Positions 45,435 to 53,692 of a stretch of DNA of 64,000 nt are shown piece by piece (position 1 is the stretch's first letter; each line of letters opens with the position of its first letter). This stretch comes from Microlunatus phosphovorus NM-1 (GTDB lineage Bacteria; Actinomycetota; Actinomycetes; Propionibacteriales; Propionibacteriaceae): the NCBI RefSeq assembly GCF_000270245.1, contig NC_015635.1, positions 4,836,001 to 4,900,000 of the forward strand, given 5' to 3'. The notes under the pieces are model-generated. The model was given only the letters and a program-made list of their open reading frames with translations, made no database searches and was not told the DNA's origin. The position numbers and the translations under genes are program-made.

Positions 45435-47887
45435 CTCGCCTCAACCCCCATAGCGGCCAGATGAGCCGTGACCTTCACGCTCAGCGCCTCAACCTCCGCG
45501 TCGAGGTCGCCCACGGTCTGCTCGTAGCGAGCGCCGAGCACATTCAGGCGCTGCACGAGCTTCTGGATCAGCGCGGCGCGCTCGGCCTGGACTCCGGCGA
45601 CGACGCGGGCACCCCACTTGTCGTCGATGACGAGCCTCTGGATGTCGGCGGTAGTGAGCTGCGCATACCGCTTGAGCGTCAGCTGGTCGAGCTTGAGACG
45701 GACTTCCTTGGCAGCCTTCTTCGCGGCGGTCTCTCGCTTGAACAGGCCGACGACATGGACAAGTGCCTTGATCTCGTCACCGTCGGCACCTTCGGCCCTC
45801 GCTGCTTTGAGTCGGTCAGCGACTGCCTTGTTGGTGACCTTGCCGTCGTCGTCGGTTGCGTCGAACAGCAGTCCTTCTTCGACGGCGTGCTCTTCGACGT
45901 ACTCCTCGATCGCCTGGCCAGCAGTCTCCACGCCTGCCTCCAGTGCATCGAGTTCCGCCTGTTCCTTGGCGAAGTAGCGGGCGACGATCAGTTCAGGCGA
46001 CACAAGATCCATGACCCAGCGCTGCGCCTTGACACCGGTGCCGAAAGTGATGTGTGCAGTTTCGTACTTTGGCTTCTTGTTCCTGTCGTATCCGAGGATG
46101 CGGGCGGCGCGTGGCTTCGCTGCACCGTCCCAGCCCTCGCCCATGATCAGGGCGACGTCATCGTGCATGACGTCGTTCCAGTAGCTCATCAGCTGTTCGT
46201 ACACGCCGTACTCGTCGATCAGCGGGCGCAAGCGGAAGGCATCGAGCAACGCGTCACCGAGCTCAGCGATGAGGTCAGCGGGACGTGTGGTGCGCGTAAT
46301 TCCTTGGAGGAGAGCCTCATGGATGTTCCACCAGTGTTTGACGATCCCGTTGCTGCTCGTCTTGAACGTCTGGTACTCGGCAGAACCTGTGATCGTCCTC
46401 TGGATATGGGACTTGTCGATGGCCAGCTCACTGTAGCCGTCACGCAACGGCCGAAATAGAGTCGAACGCAAGCTGGGGAAGGCGTCCCAGTAGGCCTGGA
46501 GGGCGTCGAGGTCGCGGTTCGGGATGCCGCCGTTGAGGTGGGCGTGCAGATCCTGGATGTCCTCGGGCTCGGAACCGTCGATGTAGCGAGGAATGTTGAG
46601 GTTGTAGTCGTTCCTCAGGTCGGCGATCTCGGCGAGCGGCACCATCCGCGAGTAGCGCTCAATCTCCTTCTGATTCGCGAAGGCATCAATGATCTGGTGC
46701 ATGTCACGCGGGCGAAGACGATTCTTGTTTCCGTCCTTGGCGAAGCCCTTGCTGGCATCGATCATGAAGATGCCGGTCCTAGCCTGCGCGTTCTCCTTGT
46801 CGAGCACGATGATGCAGGCCGGGATGCCGGTGCCGTAGAACAGGTTCGCCGGCAGGCCGATGATCCCCTTGATGTAGCCGCGCCCAATGAGTTCCTTGCG
46901 GATGGTCGCCTCAGAGTTGCCACGGAAGAGCACGCCGTGCGGCAGGATGACGGCCCCCTTGCCAGTGCTCTTGAGGCTCTTGAGCATGTGGAGCAGGAAG
47001 GCGTAGTCGCCGTTCTTCTCCGGCGGGCGACCGTAGCCGTCGAACCGGCCGTACTCGTTCTCCAGGCCGTTGTTCCAAGACTTCACGCTGAACGGAGGGT
47101 TGGCGACGAGGTAGTCGAAGGTCTGCAGCACGCTGCCCCTGAGGAACTGCGGGCTCGTAATCGTGTCGCCCTGACGGATCTCCGCCGTTCCGCTCCCGTG
47201 GAGGTGCATGTTCATCACAGCGAGGGCACGGGTGGCGTTGTCCCTTTCCTGGCCGTAGATCGTCAGCCCGTTCGGTGCCGCGTCGGCAACCTTGAGCAGC
47301 AAGGAGCCAGACCCGCAGGTCGGGTCGTAGACGGTTGCCGACTTCGGGGTGTCCGGTTTGATGCCGATGAGCGCAGCCATCACGCGCGATACCTCGGCCG
47401 GCGTGTAGAACTGACCCTTGCTCTTGCCCGACTCGCTGGCGAAGTGACGCATCAGGTACTCGTAAGCATCACCCAGCAAGTCGTCGCCCTCAGCACGGGA
47501 GCCGGTGAAGTCGAGATCCTGGAAAATGCCGATCAGCTTCGTCAGTCGGTCGACGAGCTCCTTACCCTTACCGAGTTTGTCGGGGTCATCGAAGTCGGCG
47601 TTGTTTATGACGCCCTGCAAGTCGTTGGCGTCAGCCAGCTTGCGGATGGCGACGTTGACCTGCTCACCGAGGTCGGGCTTGCCCTTCAGCGCGACCAGGT
47701 CATTGAACGAGCCGCCCTCGGGCACCTCAACGTCGGCGTATGGATCTGCTTTGGCCTTGTCCGAGACGTACTTCACGAACAGCAGCGTCAGGACATAGTC
47801 CTTGTACTGGCTTGCATCCATGCCGCCACGGAGCTCGTCCGCTCCCGCCCACAGCGAGCTGTACAGGTCTGACTTCTTCAGCGCCAC
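45431..47887 (-). CDS. hsdM: Type I DNA methyltransferase subunit M, long form
   Basis: An 818-residue N6-adenine methyltransferase. SAM-binding motif I is YDPTCGSGSLLLKVAD, catalytic motif IV is YLVANPPFSVKSWNN, and the N-terminal HsdM_N helical domain is present. About 300 extra C-terminal residues beyond the usual 500 carry coiled, charged helices (for example AKKAAKEVRLKLDQLTLKRY). GTG start at 47887 with AAGGAG about 11 bases upstream. First gene of the five-gene operon, so its promoter should lie in 47888-47950. Confidence 0.95.
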   Translation of the reverse strand: MALKKSDLYSSLWAGADELRGGMDASQYKDYVLTLLFVKYVSDKAKADPYADVEVPEGGSFNDLVALKGKPDLGEQVNVAIRKLADANDLQGVINNADFDDPDKLGKGKELVDRLTKLIGIFQDLDFTGSRAEGDDLLGDAYEYLMRHFASESGKSKGQFYTPAEVSRVMAALIGIKPDTPKSATVYDPTCGSGSLLLKVADAAPNGLTIYGQERDNATRALAVMNMHLHGSGTAEIRQGDTITSPQFLRGSVLQTFDYLVANPPFSVKSWNNGLENEYGRFDGYGRPPEKNGDYAFLLHMLKSLKSTGKGAVILPHGVLFRGNSEATIRKELIGRGYIKGIIGLPANLFYGTGIPACIIVLDKENAQARTGIFMIDASKGFAKDGNKNRLRPRDMHQIIDAFANQKEIERYSRMVPLAEIADLRNDYNLNIPRYIDGSEPEDIQDLHAHLNGGIPNRDLDALQAYWDAFPSLRSTLFRPLRDGYSELAIDKSHIQRTITGSAEYQTFKTSSNGIVKHWWNIHEALLQGITRTTRPADLIAELGDALLDAFRLRPLIDEYGVYEQLMSYWNDVMHDDVALIMGEGWDGAAKPRAARILGYDRNKKPKYETAHITFGTGVKAQRWVMDLVSPELIVARYFAKEQAELDALEAGVETAGQAIEEYVEEHAVEEGLLFDATDDDGKVTNKAVADRLKAARAEGADGDEIKALVHVVGLFKRETAAKKAAKEVRLKLDQLTLKRYAQLTTADIQRLVIDDKWGARVVAGVQAERAALIQKLVQRLNVLGARYEQTVGDLDAEVEALSVKVTAHLAAMGVEAR

Positions 47888-47948
47888 AGAGTGCTACTCC
47901 TTTGCGCCCGGGGCGCCGTCAAACTTTCGTGATCCTTCGCAATTCAGA

Positions 47949-48191
47949 CTATCGGCGAAGCGTGTGCGAACCGGCCTCCCGCGCCCAGACGCCCCCGACG
48001 AGTCCGAGCCGGGCGGGTTGGCAAGAATTGACACCTGCCTGGATGATGACTTGGCCAGATGACTCATCCTCCTCATGCTCGCGCGCCCAGAGCGATGCCG
48101 GTCTGCCGGCCCACAGAATCGCTACCGCCGACAGCCAACTGCTGATCACGACCGCGATCACCCACGGGTAGCGCACATCGCCAGTGTCCAT
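47949..48191 (-). CDS. Small protein, partial paralogue of the 27762-28313 product
   Basis: An 80-codon ORF whose N-terminus (WVIAVVISSWLSAVAILWAG) parallels the first helix of the protein at 28313 (LAIAVVVGGWLTAAVILWAG). After that the sequence diverges and lacks the other membrane segments. DNA similarity between the two starts is visible over about 60 bases. Probably a truncated duplicate; whether it is expressed is unclear. Confidence 0.4.
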   Translation of the reverse strand: MDTGDVRYPWVIAVVISSWLSAVAILWAGRPASLWAREHEEDESSGQVIIQAGVNSCQPARLGLVGGVWAREAGSHTLRR

Positions 48192-48313
48192 GCTCGAAGG
48201 CTCAGCCACCCGGATCCGCCCACGTATCCACTCCCCCACCCACGACTCTTGTAGGTAAGCCCAGACCTACGCCACGATGCGTCGAGTCAGGATTGTCGAG
48301 CTCGGGAGGGCCG

Positions 48314-51300
48314 ATGAGCGGGAGCCAGCAGGAGGTGGTGCCGCAGCATCTACGCGCCCGGCGCTATCTGTGGGGACTTGCCATCGCGCTCGCGGTGGCA
48401 TGCACCGTTGCGGTCGGCGAGATCAATGCCCAGTCCGGTCGGATCGTCGACGAACAGGGGCGGGCCTGGCCGTTGTCGGTGCTGGTCGGGCCAGGATGGA
48501 TCGAGCGGGGCGCGGGCTGGCCCGAGGTGCTCACCAGTCTGATCAATGACCCGCTCTATCGAGCCCTGCTCAGCTGGTTCCTCGTCATCAATGTGGTCTT
48601 CATCGTCTGCTATGCCGCCGTGCTCGCCGGACTGGTGGCCGCCCTGTTCCGGACCGGACAGGCGCGGATCGCGATCTGGGCGTTGGTGGCGATCCTGGTC
48701 CTCGCCGATCTCGTCGAGAACCTCTGCATCCTGGTGCTGATGATCACCAGGTCGCCGTCCGGACCGGTGGGACTGCTGTGGTGGTGCACCACAGCCAAGT
48801 GGGTTCTTCTCGTCCTGGTCGCGGCGATCCTGCTCCTTCGCTTCGTCGTTCCCCAGTCCAAACAGGAAGGCGCCGACGGCGGCGGCGTCAACAGTCCGAA
48901 AGCGGTTGTCGTCCGGAGTCTGCGAGCGCTGATGCATCATCGCTTCTCCGTCGCGATGATCATTCCGCTGGCCGTGCTCACCATGCTGTCGGGCAGCGCG
49001 ATCCTCGAGCAGCTCCCCGACGTCCAGCGCCAGTGGGTGTCCAACGGACTCCAGGGCTGGCTGCAAGCCGGCTGCGCCGTCATCGCGCTGCTCGGGGTCG
49101 GCTTCCTGCTCGAGGCACTCGGCCGGTTCCGTACGGGTTGGGCGGTGCGCCACCAGATCAACCCGGCGAACCCGGGCTCCAGAACAGCGCCCACATCCAC
49201 GACCCAGAAACCCGAGAACCCAGGGAAGCCCGAGAACTCCAGGGTGCCCAAGAAGCCCTGGGTCAGACCCCTGATCCGCCGCCTCCTCGAGGATCTCTTG
49301 CTGATCCTCCGCCTGCTCGTCGAGCTGGTCACCAACCCCCGGCGGCTGGCTGCTCGGCTGCATCATCTGGCCGGCAAAGGAGACGCGCTGCTCAGCCTGT
49401 GGTTGCTCGGTATCGCGATCCCGGTCGTCGCCGCGCTGATCGCCCGAGTCTTCATGCCCCCGGCCAACCTGCTGAGCACCCGACTGCTGGTGTTCTGCGC
49501 CGTACCGCTCGTGGTCGTGATGGTCTCCTGGGTCCTGCGCCGAGCCTGGCAGATCCGCGAAGACTGGTACATCCCCGATCGCCCGCCCGAGTTCACCGCG
49601 CAGGAAGTCAGTCTGATCAGATTCATCGGGCGGGCATTGGCGCTCACCGCTGTCACGGTCGGTGGGATCGGCCTGATCCGCTCCTTCCTGTCGGTGGTCG
49701 CCCTCGGACCCGAGGTCACCGGCGTCGGGCTCGGGTTGTCGGTCCTCTTCCTGGCCATCGGCATCGTGGCGGTCGTGCTGCCGTGGGTGATCAGCTGGGC
49801 CTTCGTCGCCGGAGAAGTGCCGGATCCGATGGCTTCGATGGGGAGCACAGCGCCGGCCCGGCTGGCCCGGCGGTGGGCACTGCTCGGCGGCGTGCTGGCG
49901 CTGTTCCTGGCCATCTCCGTGTTCCCGGGGCAAGCCGCGTACGCCGGTGTCTCCGCGGTCACCATCACCTCGCTCACCCTGCTGATCGGCATCGCCGCCT
50001 CGGCCGGCCTGCTGATCCAGGAGCGCCCCACCGCCGAGATCTTCCGGCTCCTCGGCTTGCGGCGTACGCCGTTGGTCAGCGTCCTGGTCCTCGCCATCGT
50101 GCTCGCCGGTCTGACCGTCGGCGGCAGCACCATCCACCAAGTGGTCGACACTCCCGCTCAGGACTCGCCGCGGCGGCCACCGGTCGGCGACATGGTCCAG
50201 ACCTGGCTGAAGCAATCCGGCGGCTGCGAGGTCGACGTGAACGGCCAGCGCGCCCGGCCGATGATCATGGTGGCCGCCGAGGGCGGCGGGATCCGGGCCG
50301 CCTACTGGACCGTGAAGGGCCTGGCCGCCCTGGACAGCGGGACCGGGGGCTGCGGCGCCCACTCCGTGCTCTTCTCCGGCGGCGCCAGCGGTGGCTCCAC
50401 CGGTCTGACGGTCGCCCGCTTCTCCGGTACGCCAAGCGATCCCGGCACCGGGCGGGCCGTCGAAGCCGTCAAGGCCATGGCCGAGCCGGACACCCTCGCC
50501 CAGGCAGTGATCGGCACCTTTGTCCGCGATCCCCTCTACGCTGCGACCGGCGTCCCACTGGGCAGCTCCGGGGTCGCACCGGCCGGCACCTGGGCCGATC
50601 GCGCCCGGCTGATCGAGCTCGGCTGGGATCGATCCGCCGTCGGCCAACCATGGGGAACCCAACCCTTCCTGAGCGCCGATTCGACGCTCTCCCCTGCCAC
50701 CGGTCCACTGGTGATCAACTCCAGCAGCGTCGCCAGCCAGTGCCGGGTGTGGGTGAGCCAGCTCGACCTGGAGCAGCCGGCGGCCTCCGACGGTGAGCAG
50801 CAGTGCGACCACCAGGTCAGCCCGGGCGCCCGGACGGTCGACCTGTTCGCTGCGTACGGCCCGGCCGGCGGCACCGGCGACCACTGCCTGGGCACCATCA
50901 CCGCCTCCACGGCGGCGCTGCTGACCGCGCGCTTCCCCTACGTCACTCCGGGCGGCGTCGTCGGCGGCTGTGACGTCGACGAGTCCCAGAACGGCTTCTG
51001 GCCGCGTACCCAGCTGATCGACGGCGGCTACATCGAGAACACCGGACTGGCCACCGTCACCGACTTGTCCGCCCAGTGGCTCGCCCAGGTGCGCGGCCAC
51101 AACGAGGACGTCGTCGCAGGCCGGTCGAACGAGCCGCTGATCATCCCGTTCGTCGTCTTCTTGACCAACGAGCAGGCCACCGCCGGCCGGCTCACCGAGC
51201 CCCCGGCACTGCAGAGCGAGTTGCTGTTGCCGGCGGTCGGTTATCTCCGCGGCTCGGCGACGCTGACCCGCACAGATGCCCTGCTGCAGCGGGTGTCGAC

Positions 51301-51583
51301 CACGGTGCGTACCCGTTCGATCTGCCCGCCGTCACAAAAGGACCAAGTCGACTGTGACGCCATCCTGGCCGCGTTCCCGCGCCGCGTGATCGTGGTCGAC
51401 CGGACCGCCCAGCCCGAGGTCACCGCCCCGCTCGGCTGGGTGCTGTCCAAGGCCAGCATGACCGGCCTGGACCGGGCGATGGAGCACCAGGTGCAGACCA
51501 CCTGCACCAATGGAGCGACCGACCCGTCCTGCCTGCGTGGCTACGGCACCCTGGGTGACCTGCTCGGCTACCTACGACGCTGA
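48314..51583 (+). CDS. Membrane-anchored patatin-like phospholipase
   Basis: A 1089-residue protein. The first 620 residues contain about fourteen hydrophobic segments in clusters. The C-terminal 460 residues carry patatin features: oxyanion loop AEGGGIRAAYWT, nucleophile elbow FSGGASGGSTG, and the catalytic Asp in LIDGGYIENTGL. The catalytic domain follows the last helix and has several paired cysteines, suggesting it faces outside. ATG 48314 follows GGGAGGG. An inverted repeat GTAGGT/ACCTAC (48251-48270) lies upstream. Lipid acyl hydrolase activity is predicted; the role of the large membrane part is unknown. Confidence 0.78.
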   Translation: MSGSQQEVVPQHLRARRYLWGLAIALAVACTVAVGEINAQSGRIVDEQGRAWPLSVLVGPGWIERGAGWPEVLTSLINDPLYRALLSWFLVINVVFIVCYAAVLAGLVAALFRTGQARIAIWALVAILVLADLVENLCILVLMITRSPSGPVGLLWWCTTAKWVLLVLVAAILLLRFVVPQSKQEGADGGGVNSPKAVVVRSLRALMHHRFSVAMIIPLAVLTMLSGSAILEQLPDVQRQWVSNGLQGWLQAGCAVIALLGVGFLLEALGRFRTGWAVRHQINPANPGSRTAPTSTTQKPENPGKPENSRVPKKPWVRPLIRRLLEDLLLILRLLVELVTNPRRLAARLHHLAGKGDALLSLWLLGIAIPVVAALIARVFMPPANLLSTRLLVFCAVPLVVVMVSWVLRRAWQIREDWYIPDRPPEFTAQEVSLIRFIGRALALTAVTVGGIGLIRSFLSVVALGPEVTGVGLGLSVLFLAIGIVAVVLPWVISWAFVAGEVPDPMASMGSTAPARLARRWALLGGVLALFLAISVFPGQAAYAGVSAVTITSLTLLIGIAASAGLLIQERPTAEIFRLLGLRRTPLVSVLVLAIVLAGLTVGGSTIHQVVDTPAQDSPRRPPVGDMVQTWLKQSGGCEVDVNGQRARPMIMVAAEGGGIRAAYWTVKGLAALDSGTGGCGAHSVLFSGGASGGSTGLTVARFSGTPSDPGTGRAVEAVKAMAEPDTLAQAVIGTFVRDPLYAATGVPLGSSGVAPAGTWADRARLIELGWDRSAVGQPWGTQPFLSADSTLSPATGPLVINSSSVASQCRVWVSQLDLEQPAASDGEQQCDHQVSPGARTVDLFAAYGPAGGTGDHCLGTITASTAALLTARFPYVTPGGVVGGCDVDESQNGFWPRTQLIDGGYIENTGLATVTDLSAQWLAQVRGHNEDVVAGRSNEPLIIPFVVFLTNEQATAGRLTEPPALQSELLLPAVGYLRGSATLTRTDALLQRVSTTVRTRSICPPSQKDQVDCDAILAAFPRRVIVVDRTAQPEVTAPLGWVLSKASMTGLDRAMEHQVQTTCTNGATDPSCLRGYGTLGDLLGYLRR

Positions 51584-51689
51584 CCGCGGGATCTTCAGGA
51601 GCAAGACCCACGTCAGCTGTCGAGTGTCCCGCATTGCCGGGACCGCCCTCAGACCCAACCGCCCATGCTCGTGGGGGCAGAACTCCGGC

Positions 51690-52094
51690 TCAGCCGGACA
51701 CGGCAATGGCGACCAGGGCGACGGCCGGCAACACCGACGACGCGAGGGTGCCCTTGATGCTGCCACCACGGGGACGCCAGAAGCCGAGCAGGTCGGCGAC
51801 GCCCATCGCCAACGACGCGAGCAGCATGTAGCTGCAGCCGACGATCACGACGACGGTCCCGGTCGCCAGGTCGCCGTAGTTGACGAACCAGAGCCCGGTC
51901 AAGGTGATCAGACCAGCCAGCGCATTGCGGGCGCCGATGCAGAACGACCACAGCCGTACGTGCTCGAGTCCATTCGGCTCGATGCCGAGGAACCGCTGCA
52001 CCCAGGGCCGCTCGATCAGGAACGCCTCCAGCGGGAACACGGCGATCAGGAGCAACGCCGAGAGACCGGCGCTGAGCTGGGCGACGGCATTCAT
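51690..52094 (-). CDS. DUF1304 family membrane protein
   Basis: A 134-residue protein with four hydrophobic segments and the family pattern FPLEAFLIERPWVQRFLGIE and ARNALAGLITLTGLWF. Function unknown; the family often appears beside regulators and efflux genes. ATG overlaps the methyltransferase stop (ATGA), so it is co-expressed with it. Confidence 0.85.
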   Translation of the reverse strand: MNAVAQLSAGLSALLLIAVFPLEAFLIERPWVQRFLGIEPNGLEHVRLWSFCIGARNALAGLITLTGLWFVNYGDLATGTVVVIVGCSYMLLASLAMGVADLLGFWRPRGGSIKGTLASSVLPAVALVAIAVSG

Positions 52095-53182
52095 GGCTGC
52101 CTGCCCGGGACGGCTTCGATGAGCGAGATGGTCGAGATGGTGGGGATGATCCGGGTCAGCCGGAACCCGGCCCGGTCGAGCAGCGCATCGAACTGCCGGG
52201 CGGTACGTTCCCGGCCGCCGACGAAGACCATCATGTCCAGATCGAGCAGCTTCGCGAAATGCGGCGCGTTGCCCGGCGAGATCACGCTTTCCAGCAGCAA
52301 CAAGGTCTGGTCGTTGGACAGCTGGCGGCAGAGGTTGGACAAGATCGCCACCGCCTGCTCGTCGTCGAAGTCGTGGATGACCCGCCGCATCACGTACAGA
52401 TCGCCGTCGCTCGGCACGGCCTCGAAGAACGACCCGCCCTCGACTCGGCAGCGCTCACCGACCCCCGCCTGTCGCAGGTGTTCCTCGGCCTGGTCGACCA
52501 TTCCGGGCAGCTCGAACAGGACGCCCTTCGCGGCAGGCGCCGCGTCGAGGATCAGCGCCAGCAGCTCACCGTGCCCGCCACCGATGTCCACGATCGTCGA
52601 GAACCCCGTGAAGTCGTACGCCGCTTGCACGGTCGGCCAGTCCAGCGCAGACAGCCGAGTCATGGCGTTGTTGAAGGAGGCCGCGAACTCGGGATCGTCG
52701 TCGAGGTACTCCCACAGGGGCTTCCCGAACAGCAGCTCGGCGCCAGGCGTGCCTGTCTCCACGGTGTCGGCCAGACGACCCCATGGTCCCTGGTAGCGCG
52801 GATCGCCGAGCATCAAGACGACGGGCAGCATCGAGTTGGACACACCTGAGCGAAGGGCGCTGGCCAGCAGGGTCAGCCCAAAACGGCCTTCCGAGTCCTC
52901 GACGAACACCCCGTACGTCGCGCACGCCCGGAGCAGCCGATAGGTGGCGTCGGGATCCGAGCCGACCTCGGCGGCGATATCGGTCGCGGATCGCGGTCCG
53001 CCGGCCAGCACATCGGCGATCCGAAGCCTGGCCGCGGCATAGATCGCCTGCGTCGCCATGAAGCCCGATGTCAGTTCCAGGAGTCCGATCTCGGGCGGGA
53101 CCATCCGCTGGACCAGGCTCTGCAGCCTGGTTCGCACTCCGTTGGCGACCTGGATGACACGCGTCGGAGGAACCCTGGTCAT
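52091..53182 (-). CDS. SAM-dependent O-methyltransferase
   Basis: A 363-residue enzyme of the plant-type/polyketide O-methyltransferase family. An N-terminal dimerisation winged helix (ATQAIYAAARLRIADVLAGG, then DPDATYRLLRACATYGVF) is followed by the Rossmann fold with TIVDIGGGHGELLALIL and the catalytic His region RRVIHDFDDEQAVAIL. ATG 53182 has GGAGGTGGG upstream. It is divergent from a MarR gene over two operators and probably modifies a phenolic or quinone compound sensed by it. Confidence 0.88.
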   Translation of the reverse strand: MTRVPPTRVIQVANGVRTRLQSLVQRMVPPEIGLLELTSGFMATQAIYAAARLRIADVLAGGPRSATDIAAEVGSDPDATYRLLRACATYGVFVEDSEGRFGLTLLASALRSGVSNSMLPVVLMLGDPRYQGPWGRLADTVETGTPGAELLFGKPLWEYLDDDPEFAASFNNAMTRLSALDWPTVQAAYDFTGFSTIVDIGGGHGELLALILDAAPAAKGVLFELPGMVDQAEEHLRQAGVGERCRVEGGSFFEAVPSDGDLYVMRRVIHDFDDEQAVAILSNLCRQLSNDQTLLLLESVISPGNAPHFAKLLDLDMMVFVGGRERTARQFDALLDRAGFRLTRIIPTISTISLIEAVPGRQP

Positions 53183-53200
53183 CACCCACCTCCTTGTATC

Positions 53201-53215
53201 GTCAGCATTACTGAC
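53201..53215. promoter_or_regulatory. MarR operator 1
   Basis: GTCAG-CATTA-CTGAC, perfect 5-bp arms, 19 bp upstream of the methyltransferase start. Confidence 0.65.
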
Positions 53216-53228
53216 TACCTTCATGATG

Positions 53229-53243
53229 GTCAGCAAAGCTGAC
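53229..53243. promoter_or_regulatory. MarR operator 2
   Basis: GTCAGC-AAA-GCTGAC, perfect 6-bp arms, centre 28 bp from operator 1 and 11 bp before the marR GTG. Confidence 0.68.
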
Positions 53244-53254
53244 TATTGTCAAGG

Positions 53255-53686
53255 GTGGGTGTGACTGTGGATCTCGCGACGCTGATGCTCATCGCCTACC
53301 GCGCCATGGACGACCAGGTGATGCACGCGATGCATCAAGCCGGCTTCAAGGTGACCATTGCCCAAGGCCGGCTCGCGCAGCGGATCGCGCCGAATGGATC
53401 CCGGCTGACCGACCTGGCTGAACAGGCCCAGGTCACCAAGCAGACAGCGAGCCTCCTGGTGGACGCTCTGGAGCGGGAGGGCATGGTGGAACGGGTACCC
53501 GATCCGGCCGACGGACGGGCCCGGCTCATTCGGTTCACCGAGCGAGGGCAGATCGCCTCGGCGCACGCCATGGAGACGGTGATGCGGGTGGAGCGCACCT
53601 GGATCGAGCACCTCGGGCCGGAGTTGGCCGGGTCGCTCCGCGAGGCGCTCACCAAGCTCCGCGAGATCACCGACCCGTACCAGTGA
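53255..53686 (+). CDS. MarR-family transcriptional regulator
   Basis: A 143-residue winged-helix protein: GSRLTDLAEQAQVTKQTASL, then LVDALEREGMVERVPDPADG with RARLIRFTERG. GTG 53255 is my start because an upstream TTG at 53246 abuts operator 2; a GTG at 53261 is also possible. The two palindromes in the gap imply autoregulation and control of the methyltransferase operon. Confidence 0.87.
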   Translation: MGVTVDLATLMLIAYRAMDDQVMHAMHQAGFKVTIAQGRLAQRIAPNGSRLTDLAEQAQVTKQTASLLVDALEREGMVERVPDPADGRARLIRFTERGQIASAHAMETVMRVERTWIEHLGPELAGSLREALTKLREITDPYQ

Positions 53687-53692
53687 GCGAGT

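Noticed and set aside
48350-51100. 916-codon open frame antisense to the patatin-like gene
   Set aside because: Composition is a mirror of the sense gene; no start signal or family match.
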